NCBI GenBank assembly: GCA_001724355.1
Contig: MEEF01000006.1
Location: 1 to 64,000, forward strand
Source of the DNA: Mesorhizobium sp. SCN 65-20
GTDB lineage: Bacteria > Pseudomonadota > Alphaproteobacteria > Rhizobiales > Rhizobiaceae
Direction: 5' to 3'
DNA: 64,000 nt
Shown here: piece after piece, positions 38,987-48,400 of the stretch
Layout: the number at the start of each line of letters is the position of its first letter
Position numbering within the stretch: the stretch's first letter is position 1
The notes under the pieces: generated by a model
The model's database searches: none
What the model was told of the DNA's origin: nothing
The model's input: the letters and a program-made list of their open reading frames with translations, nothing else
Translations under genes and position numbers: made by a program

Positions 38987-40277
38987 AGCGCTCAAATCCG
39001 GCAAAGGCATCGCCTACATTCACTGGGGCAACAGCTGGCAGCTGCGCAGCTTCCGGGATTTCCGTCACTATATCGACGACCTCATCTATATCCACGACCT
39101 GCCTAAGGTCGACCTGTCGTCCTATGCGGCGGTGGTGATGCCGGACGCGATGGACGCGGAAGCACCGCGCCCATATGCCGGGCAGTTGAACGCCTATCTG
39201 CAGTGTGGCGGTTTTCTCGTCGTGTGCCTGCAGGGCCATGCCGACTGGCTCGACATCCCTGGTCTCGAATGGACGCCCGGGAACTGCCGCGACTGGTTGT
39301 GGTGGACGAAAGGCGAAAGGCTGGAGGTAAGGCTCTCCGAGCCGCATCACCCGATCACCAGAAGCCTGCCGCTGTCGCATATGAGCTGGCACTGGGGCGG
39401 CTCCTACAATGTGCCGCAAGGGGCGTGCTCTATCCTCGAGATCGACGACGGCCGCGGCAGCCTGTTTCTCGATTTTCCGTCATTGCCGGGCGGCGGGCGC
39501 CTCTTGCTCGCGACGCTGGACCCGCATTCGCACAACGGCCAGCGCTTCATGCCGGCGACGACGCGCTTCCTGCAATCTTTCTACCCCTGGTTGAGCAGCG
39601 AGCTTGGTATCGTGCGGCCGCGCAGAAACCGGTTCACCTACCTGCAATGCTCGCATGTCCCGTCCGAGTGGCATCCGGCGTGGATCGAGGAGAGCCTCGG
39701 ACTGGCCGGCTTCGAACCCCTTTTCGCTCCATCGGATCAGCTCGGCCCCGAACTGCTGGCGAGAACGGACACGCTCTACATCCCGAGCAGCCATGACGAA
39801 TTCTTCCTCAAGAGCCGGGCAGGGGAGCTCGTCGCATTCCTGGAGCGGGGCGGAAACCTGATCATCTGCGCGGAGCCGTGCCAGCCGTGGTTGCCCTTCA
39901 TGGCATCGTTCCGTGCCGTTCCGTCGCGGCCGTTCACCAACATCAAGGTTCGCGTCCGCGACGACCGGTTCGGGATCTTCTCCGATCTCGGGGAAGACTT
40001 CGACAGCTGGCAGGGCATTTTCGGCCAGTATGCGCGTGGATGGAGCGATCCGCCTGCCGATGCGATCTGGTTGACCGATGTCGGATCCGAACGCGATCCG
40101 AAACCGGCGGACTGGATCTGGCAATATCCCACCTCGAGCGGTCGAGGCGGATACGTCTTCATGCACAACGGCGACAACATGACCCGCTATCCGGACCATG
40201 GCCCGAAGAAGGAAGCGCTAGTCGCTAACATTGCTGTCGCGCTCCGGAAGCTGTCGATGGGCGAGCTTTTGTTCTAA
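38979..40277 (+). CDS. Uncharacterised two-domain protein coupled to the FecCD-type importer
   Basis: I do not recognise a named family. The 432-residue protein has no signal peptide or membrane helix, so it is probably cytoplasmic. It looks internally duplicated. The first half runs strand DLSSYAAVVMPDAMD, then helix and GGFLVVCLQGHADW, and ends in LLLATLDPHSHNGQRFMP. The second half repeats the plan as ARTDTLYIPSSHDEFF, GGNLIICAEPCQPWLP, and GYVFMHNGDNMTRYPDHG. The Cys-Leu-Gln-Gly-His piece resembles the nucleophile elbow of class I glutamine-amidotransferase-like folds (also ThuA-like proteins), but this is a visual comparison only. ATG 38979 with GGAG upstream overlaps the ATPase stop. 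It may process the imported ligand. Confidence 0.75.
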   Translation: MAEALKSGKGIAYIHWGNSWQLRSFRDFRHYIDDLIYIHDLPKVDLSSYAAVVMPDAMDAEAPRPYAGQLNAYLQCGGFLVVCLQGHADWLDIPGLEWTPGNCRDWLWWTKGERLEVRLSEPHHPITRSLPLSHMSWHWGGSYNVPQGACSILEIDDGRGSLFLDFPSLPGGGRLLLATLDPHSHNGQRFMPATTRFLQSFYPWLSSELGIVRPRRNRFTYLQCSHVPSEWHPAWIEESLGLAGFEPLFAPSDQLGPELLARTDTLYIPSSHDEFFLKSRAGELVAFLERGGNLIICAEPCQPWLPFMASFRAVPSRPFTNIKVRVRDDRFGIFSDLGEDFDSWQGIFGQYARGWSDPPADAIWLTDVGSERDPKPADWIWQYPTSSGRGGYVFMHNGDNMTRYPDHGPKKEALVANIAVALRKLSMGELLF

Positions 40278-40503
40278 CGAGGGTTGGCCTGACGGTAGAG
40301 CCAGGCCCAGACGCACTTCATTTCCCAGTCTCGGCTCAAGCCAGCGCATTTACCTCGTGGCTGCAACTCGCGGCGAAAATTATGCCGCGATAGTCTTTAT
40401 CAATACCATTACTGTATTGAGTAGCTCGCGGGATGTTCCAGCGTCTCACGATGCTGCAAAACGACGTTCTTCGATCTGCTTTGGCTGGTGTTGAGGTTGC
40501 CGC

Positions 40504-41190
40504 ATGACCGGAAGAATCTACACGATGATCTCTCCGATGCTGCTTCCGATCATCAATCAGGACATCATCGACGAAAATGGCCGCCCTATAAAAGACTGGT
40601 CCAGCCGCGTCCGCGTGGTCGAGGGCACGTTCGACGGTGGCATGGGTTTTCAGGGGCAGGGGCGCCCTTTCGGACATGGCATTCGCGTCGACCCGACGAC
40701 GCTTCCGAACCGGATACGCTTCGCGGTCAAGCAGCGGGTCAGGGACCTGCCCGATGTCCTCTACCAGGCCCCCCAATATCTGGCGACGGCAGCGTTCCGC
40801 GATGTGGTCGAGGCGCTGGAGCCGGGCGTGCACCAGATCCATCCCCTGACAATGACCTGGAGGGATGGCAGCCCTGCGCCCGACCGCTGGATCGTCCTTC
40901 CCACCCAGCGCCTCGATACGGCCGACCGCCAGCGCACGACTTGGGTCTTCGCCTCCAACCCGGTGCGTGGCTGGAGTTGGTGGGACGACCCAAGCCGCAA
41001 TGACAAGTCGATTCCCAAGGCGCGCTTCGTCATCGATTCAGCCAAGGTGGCGGGCAGGCACCTCTGGGTGGACAAGTTCTTTCTTGTCCCGGTGCACTTC
41101 GTTTCGGACGAGTTTCGCCGAGCCTGTGCCGGCGTCAGGGGACTGAAGTTCACTCCCATCGAGGAGTTCGACTGGCTGGGCGTGTCGTAG
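40504..41190 (+). CDS. Imm11-like (DUF1629) immunity-type protein, orphan
   Basis: A 228-residue soluble protein. Its second half, with GVHQIHPLTMTWRDGS, RLDTADRQRTTWVF, GRHLWVDKFFLVPVHFVSDE and LKFTPIEEFD, follows the pattern I associate with the Imm11/DUF1629 family. Those proteins are predicted to neutralise polymorphic toxins. The assignment is by recognition of motif order, not a search. No toxin gene with a recognisable effector domain is adjacent; the nearest large secreted protein is the peroxidase-RTX gene 1.2 kb downstream. It stands alone, preceded by 226 bases that are more AT-rich than their surroundings and contain no other gene I can support. Confidence 0.6.
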   Translation: MTGRIYTMISPMLLPIINQDIIDENGRPIKDWSSRVRVVEGTFDGGMGFQGQGRPFGHGIRVDPTTLPNRIRFAVKQRVRDLPDVLYQAPQYLATAAFRDVVEALEPGVHQIHPLTMTWRDGSPAPDRWIVLPTQRLDTADRQRTTWVFASNPVRGWSWWDDPSRNDKSIPKARFVIDSAKVAGRHLWVDKFFLVPVHFVSDEFRRACAGVRGLKFTPIEEFDWLGVS

Positions 41191-41236
41191 TCCTGGCAAG
41201 GTCCCGCGGCCCGGTTCGCCTTGGCGTCGATGCAAG

Positions 41237-41902
41237 CTACTGCAGGCTTCTCATGGCCTGGCCGTCCGCTTCCATCTTCTGCGCCTGAATGACGACCTCC
41301 AGCCGGTTCCTCGCGTGCAGCTTCTGCATGAGAATTGTCATGTAGTGCTTCACCGTCTTCTCGCTGATCGAGAGAACCGCGGCGATCTCCTTGTTGGTGC
41401 GGCCCTTGAGCAGCAGCCGGACGATCTGGTCCTCGCGAACGCTCAGCCTGATCGCTTGTGCCGCCAGTTTGCGCACCGACGCATTGCGCAGCGCGACGAT
41501 CACCTTCGTCGCGAAGCCCTGCGTGACGTAGGTCTCGCCGCCATGGACCGCCTTCAGCCCCTGCACCAGTTCCTCGACGCTGCTGCCTTTGAGGATGTAG
41601 CCGCTGGCTCCCGCGTCGAGTGCCATGACGGCGTGTTCGATGCCCGACGAGGCGGTGAAGGCCACGACCCTGGTACTTCCATAGTTGGCCGTGATCTGCG
41701 CGATGGCATCGAAGGCGTTACCCGGAATGTTCAGGTCGATGACCAGAATGTCGGGCGCCTTCTGTATCGTGAGCTGAAGGGCGTCGGCGGAACTTGTCCC
41801 TTTTCCGACCACTTCGAACTCAGATGTGCCCGCAAACAGACTCGCGAGGCCTGACAACAGAACCGGATGATCATCCACAAATGCGACCGAGATCGGCCTC
41901 AT
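41237..41902 (-). CDS. LuxR/NarL-type response regulator
   Basis: A 221-residue two-component response regulator. The receiver domain has the acidic pair in AFVDDHPVLLSG and the phosphorylation site D56 in DILVIDLNIPG. The conserved Thr and Lys positions appear as VVAFTASSG and GYILKGSS. The C-terminal LuxR helix-turn-helix is LLLKGRTNKEIAAVLSISE followed by KTVKHYMTILMQKLHARNR. ATG 41902 is preferred; a TTG five codons upstream is possible. It is divergent from the peroxidase gene across 520 bases. The likely partner kinase is at 56956-58326, on the far side of the secretion locus. Confidence 0.94.
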   Translation of the reverse strand: MRPISVAFVDDHPVLLSGLASLFAGTSEFEVVGKGTSSADALQLTIQKAPDILVIDLNIPGNAFDAIAQITANYGSTRVVAFTASSGIEHAVMALDAGASGYILKGSSVEELVQGLKAVHGGETYVTQGFATKVIVALRNASVRKLAAQAIRLSVREDQIVRLLLKGRTNKEIAAVLSISEKTVKHYMTILMQKLHARNRLEVVIQAQKMEADGQAMRSLQ

Positions 41903-42422
41903 GCAATTCGCCCCCAAATTCCCCCGCGTTGCTTTCGCGCGTGGTCTCCCTCTGCAACATAGTAGACTGGGATTCCGTTTTTTTGGAATTCTCTCTATTA
42001 GGCGGGGCTAAATTGGCCGGATATACGCCAAAGAGATTAGTGCAGGCCATGTTCGGGGCCAGTGACGGCCCGCTTGCTGCTGTTCCGTAGACGCGCCAAG
42101 GCCAGACCTCTTTCCCCGCAGCCCACTGCAACTGCACCAAGGTGCTCGCGCCCGATTGGACAAAAGTCTGACAATTGGCCCCGAACGAAGGTCCGAAGCT
42201 CGACCCGGCCGAGGTCGCAACACTCGACTGGACCTTGCTCCCTAACTGCTGGCATCGCCTTCATCCACACTGCACGGGTGTGCAAAATCGCGGCTCGCCA
42301 TGCCCGGCATGGTCGGTCTTTCCCGGGTCTCGGATGCGTCCAGGCCAGCGAAGGAGAGCTGCGGAGAGACGTGAACAATAGTCTGGGGACGATCGGCACA
42401 GAGGTGCCTGAAGGAGGGCAAC
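41903..42422. promoter_or_regulatory. 520-base divergent intergenic region between the regulator and peroxidase genes
   Basis: No credible gene lies here; short frames lack ribosome-binding sites and family features. It holds the regulator promoter on the left, with the 10-base element GTTTTTTTGG at 41977-41986 (75 bases before the regulator ATG). A perfect dyad CCATGC-CCG-GCATGG lies at 42298-42312, 111 bases before the peroxidase start, and CACAC/GTGTG arms lie near 42266-42282. These are candidate operator sites. The strong ribosome-binding site GAAGGAGGGCAAC sits at the right end. Confidence 0.5.
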
Positions 42423-45400
42423 GTGGTTCAGTACATCAAGAGCGATCTCGAGTTCATCCTTGCGCAGATCAAGATTGCGGAAGACCACGCGCTCTATGAG
42501 CAGACGGGAGGCGCCCAGGGCAAACCGCTGTTCGGGCCGAACGGATCGGTGCCGGCGTACAACGTCAGCTGGGGTCTCAGGACCGTCGACGGCACCTACA
42601 ACAACCTGCTGCATCCCGAATGGGGTGCTGCCGACAATGAGTTTCCGGAGCCGCTCGGCACCCAGTTCCGCACCATCATGGTCGACCCCGACGGCCCCGA
42701 CAATCCGGCTCCGCTCGTGCCCGTCACGTACACGCCCGGCGCAGACAACGACGGTCCCAACTCCAACCAGGCCGCGCCCGGCGATGTCTTCGATCCGACA
42801 GTCAGGACGATCTCCAACCTGCTGGTCGACCAGACCCTCGGCAATCCGTCCGCAATTCTGACCGCGCTCCAACGTGCCGGCATCGTCGCGCCCGAAAACC
42901 AGATGGCGGTGACGGAAGAGATTTCTTTGGCCTACGAACCGCTGAAGCCGCTGTTCAACGCGCTGGCCGCCGCCGAGCGCGCCAATGCCGCGGCGCAGGC
43001 CGCGGCCTCCGCCAGCCCGAACAACGTGGCGCTCCAGGAGGCCGCGGCGGTCACTGCCGCGGCCGTGGTGACCGCGCAAGCCAATCTCGATGCCGAGAGC
43101 GGTCCCTTGACGACGCTGCTCGACACCTACGGGGTGGAACTCGACGGGGCGAACGTCGTCATTACCAACACCGCGCCGGACGAAGGCCTGTCGGCACCGT
43201 TCAATTCGTGGTTCACGCTGTTCGGCCAGTTCTTCGACCACGGGCTCGATCTCGTCGCCAAGGGCGGCAACGGCACCGTCTTCATCCCGCTGATGCCGGA
43301 CGATCCGCTTTATGTCGATGGTGGCGACACCAACTTCATGGTCCTGACGCGAGCCACGCTGGCGGGGCCGGGCGCCGACGGGATCCTCGGCGACAATCCC
43401 GCGACCCCGAATGTGAACGAGGGGGCCGACGATACCAATCGCCCGGTCAACAACACCACGTCCTTCGTCGACCAGAACCAGACCTACACCTCGCATCCCT
43501 CGCACCAGGTCTTCCTCCGTCAATACGTCCTTTCAGTCGACAGCAATGGCGACGGCGTCATGGACTCCCATCCGGTGGCGACCGGAAAGCTGATCGAGGG
43601 TGCTGATGGCGGCATGGCGACCTGGGGCGACGTCAAGGCCCAGGCGAGGAACATCCTCGGTATTGACCTGACCGATTACCACGTCGGCAACCTGCCCCTG
43701 CTCGCGACCGACCCCTACGGCAACTTCATCCCGAACCCGACCACCGGCTTCCCGCAGGTCGTCATGGCCGGAACGCCGCCCACCCTGGCCTCCGGCACGC
43801 CTGCCGCGCCGTTGAACCTGGTCACGATCACGCCGGATGGTGACGATGAGGACCTGGCGCCCGACTTCACCCATCTTGCGGTTCGCACCGGCCACGCCTT
43901 CCTCGCCGACATCGCGCACAATGCGGTTCCGGAAGGCAAGATCGACGACGGCGACACCGAAATCGGGCTCGCCAATCCCGGCAACGGCGACAACGAATAC
44001 GACGACGAACTTCTCGACGCGCACTTCATCGCCGGTGACGGCCGCGCCAACGAGAATATCGGCCTGACGGCCGTACACCACGTCTTCCATTCCGAGCACA
44101 ACCGCCTCGTCCAGCACACCAAGGAGGTGACGCTGGCGAGCAAGGACCTGGCCTTCATCAACGAATGGCTGGTCGTTGACCTGACGCAGGCGCAGGTCGA
44201 TGCCATCCCGACTGATCCGGCAGCACTTGCGGCTTATGCGAACACGCTGGTCTGGGACGGCGAAAGGCTGTTCCAGGCGGCCAAGTTCGGAACCGAGATG
44301 CAGTACCAGCATCTGGTCTTCGAGGAGTTCGCCCGCAAGATCCAGCCCAACATCAACGTCTTCCTCGTCCCCGACGGCTATGACGTGACGATCGATGCCT
44401 CGATCGTCGCCGAGTTCGCGCATGTGGTCTACCGCTTCGGCCACTCCATGCTGACCGAGTCGATCGACCGCTTCGATCCGACGTTCAACGAGAACCATAT
44501 CGGCCTGATCGAGGGCTTCCTCAATCCGCTCCAGTTCCGCAACAACGGCACCAACGCGGCCGTCGATGACGACATCGCGGCAGGGGCCATCGTGCGCGGC
44601 ATGACGCGCCAGGCAGGCAACGAGATCGACGAATTCGTCACCAGCGCCCTGCGCAACAACCTGCTGGGCCTGCCCCTCGACCTCGCCACAATCAACCTGG
44701 CCCGCGGCCGCGACACGGGCGTGCCCTCGCTCAACGCCGCGCGCAGCCAGTTCTACGAGGCGACGAACCACGATGTCCTGCTCAAGCCTTATGAAAGCTG
44801 GGTCGATTTCGCCGGCCATCTGAAGCATGAAGCCTCGATCATCAACTTCATCGCCGCCTACGGTACCCATGCCCTGATCACCGGGCAGGATACGATCGAG
44901 GGCAAGCGCGATGCGGCGATGACGCTGATCTTCAACCAATCCTTCGGCGGTCTGGCAGTTCAGGCCGACGCTACCGACTTCCTGAATGCCACGGGCACAT
45001 ATGCCGGCGGCTCGCTGGGCGGCCTCAACAATGTCGATCTCTGGATCGGCGGCCTGGCCGAAGCCATCATGCCGTTCGGCGGCATGCTGGGCTCGACCTT
45101 CAACTTCGTCTTCGAAATGCAGATGGAAAAGCTGCAGAACGGCGACCGCTTCTACTACCTGCAGCGGCTCGACGGCCTGCACCTGTTCGGCGAAATGGAG
45201 AACAACTCCTTCGCCGCGATGATCATGCGCAACACCGATGCGAAGCACCTGCCGTCGGACGTGTTCTCGACCCCCGGCCTCATCCTCGAGGTCGACCAGA
45301 CCAAGCAGTTCAACGATCTCGACGGTGACGGAACGCTCGAGAGCATTGATCCGACCGGCAGCGGCATCCTCACGCCACTGGTCATCCGCAACGACCCGTC

Positions 45401-48400
45401 CACGGTCGGAACCGACACCCACTATCTCCGCTACACCGGCGGCGACCATGTGATCCTGGGCGGCACCGACGCCAACAACACGCTGATCGCCGGCATCGGC
45501 GACGACACGCTGTTCGGCGACGGCGGCAATGACAGGCTCGAAGGCGGCTTCGGCAACGACATCATCAACGGCGGTGCGGGCGACGACATCATCGTCGACA
45601 GCGGCGGCGACGACAACATAAAGGGCGAGGACGGCAACGACGTGGTCCATGCCGGCCCGGGCCTCGACCTCGTCATGGGTGGCAGGGGCCAGGACTTCAT
45701 CTTCCTCGGCACCGACATGGGCTCGGAAGTGTTCGCCGGAGAAGGCAACGACTTCATCTACGGCAACAAGAACGCCGAGCGCATCCTCGGCAATGAGGGC
45801 AACGACTGGATCGAAACGGGCACGTTCGACGGCGCGCCTGGCGACAATTTCGACGAAATCTTCGCCCGTGACGGCATCGACGGGCACGACGTCTTCCTAG
45901 GTGACGGCGGCTTCGACGAGTTCATCGCCGAAGGCGGCGACGACATCATGGTAGGCAGCCCCGGCCGCGGCAAGATGGCCGGCATGTCCGGCTGGGACTG
46001 GGCGACCTACAAGGACAACACCTTCGGGGTCGACGCCGACCTTACCCGCGGCATCGTGTTCGACGAGAACCCGACCCCGCCGCAGAACGGCACACTCGAT
46101 GCCTATGAGGCGGTCGAGGGCCTGTCGGGCACGCGCTTCAACGACATCCTCACCGGTTCGGACGTGCTTGCGGAGGAGCGCGCACCGTTCGCTCCCGGCG
46201 GTGCCGGCGCAGAGGGTTATCGTGGCAGCCGGCTGACCAAGGCAGGCGTGGAACTGATCTCTGGGCTTCAGCAGGTGCTGGGGCTGACAAACGCCCAGAT
46301 GGCCGCGCTCGCCGCCACCTCGGTAGTCTACGATGCTGGCGAAATCATCCTCGGCGGCGACGGCAGCGACACGATCATGGGCCGTGCCGGCGACGACATC
46401 ATCGACGGTGACAAGTGGCTCGACGTACAGATCGGCGTGTTCGCACCGGGCGACACCAATCATACCGGCACGCCGATCGCACTGCACAACTCGATGACGA
46501 CGCTCGCCAACAGCATGTTCAGCGGCGCGATCAACCCGGGGCAACTCGCGATCGTGCGCTCGATCAAGACCGACACGACCGCCGGCGACATCGACGTTGC
46601 CAACTACCAGGGGCAGCGGACGGACTATGCGTTCTCGGCCACGGCTGACGGGCAAGTGATAGTGACCGACACGACCGAGCTCAACCTCGATGGGTCGGAC
46701 AAGCTGCGCAACATCGAGCAGGTGAAGTTCGCGAATGGCAATGCGCTCAACATTATCGTCGGCACACCCGAGAACGATACGCTCAATGGCACTGCCAATG
46801 ACGACTTGATGCTCGGCCTTGCCGGTTCGGATATTCTCAACGGCGGAGCGGGGAACGATATCCTGGTGGGCGGTCCTGGCGGTGTCAGCGGGACGTATGC
46901 GGACAATTTCGACAGCGCGTCCCATACGAATTCGAACGGTTCTCTCGCATGGACCGACGATTGGGACGAAGCCAATGACAGTGGCGCGGTCACCACAGGT
47001 CAGATCCGCATCGACGCCGGCGCTGGCGGCGCCAACCCTGGCACCAATGCCCTTGAGTTCGTTGGTGGAAACGGCAACGACTTCAATGGAGCACTCATAG
47101 AACGCACCCTGGACGTTGCAGGTGCGACTTCAGCCACGTTGACTTATACGATCGGTACGCGTGCTCTAACCAATGACACCATAACGGTGTTCTTCTCCCG
47201 CAATGGCACGACATTCGTGCAGGTTGATCAAATTACCAGCGCCACCCCCTTGGGCGTGCGCACCATCGACCTCACCCAATTTGGCACCGGCCCCTTTGAA
47301 AACGACGCTGTTCTGCGCTTCGATGCGTCCAGCTTGGAAACTGGCGACATCGTCAGCATCACGGCGCTCTCGGTCGCATTCTCGAGCCCGGCAGGCGGTG
47401 TCGACACGCTCAACGGCGGACTTGGCGACGACACCTATTCGTTCACGCTGGGCGACGGAAACGACGTCATCAACGAGGGCGTGAGCGCAACCAGCGGCGG
47501 TTCGGCGGACCTTATCTCGATCCTGGCGCCGACCACCGGAACCGACCCGCTTACCGATCTCCCGATCAGGACACTGACTGCGCTCAAGGCCAGCGACAGC
47601 AACACCGGCACGCAGCAGGGCGACCTGGTGATCAACTATACCATGGCCGGCGGGACGGCTCAGACTGTCACCGTAGCCGGACATTTCAACGGCATCGATC
47701 CTCAGCCCGGCCCCCAGCAGATCGGCGTCGAGCGCATCAACTTCAACGGGGCCAACTACGCCGGCTACCTTCTCGGCACCGACGACTACCTGATCAGCAG
47801 GCTCGATCCGGCCAACCGCGACGGCGGCGGCGTCAATCTGTCGACGTCAACGACCAATAACTTCATCGTCGGAGAAAACGGCGTCAGTGACGTGATCACC
47901 GGCGGCCTCGGCAATGACCTGATCTTCGGCGGCACCGGCAACAACAACCTGGTCGGTGGGCTCGGTGACGATCTCCTGGTCGGCGGAACCGGAAGTGACA
48001 ACCTTGACGCTCGGACAAATGGTGACCCCGATAATCTCGACCTGGCAGGAGCATTTGGCGCCGACACCATGGTCGGTGGAGGTGGCAACGACATCTACGG
48101 TGTCGATGATCTGCTTGACGTCGTGGTGGAAGCCGCAGGCGAGGGAACTGACACCGTCCAAACGTTCATGGCAGCGCTCTCCCTCGAGAACATGGCGAAT
48201 GTCGAGAACCTCTCATACGAAGGTGGTGACGCCGATCAGTTCGTCGGCACAGGTAATGCCCTTGCCAACGAAATCACGGGTGGCGATCTCAACGATACGC
48301 TCAGCGGCCTCGGCGGCAACGACACGCTGGAAGGTGGGCTTGGCGCGGACTCGCTTTCCGGTGGTGACGGTAACGACGAGTTGCTTGGCGGCGATGACAA

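Noticed and set aside
43533..45887. 784-residue antisense frame under the peroxidase gene
   Set aside because: It is a shadow of the third codon positions of the GC-rich peroxidase gene, has no ribosome-binding site or family motif, and the opposite strand carries clear active-site motifs.
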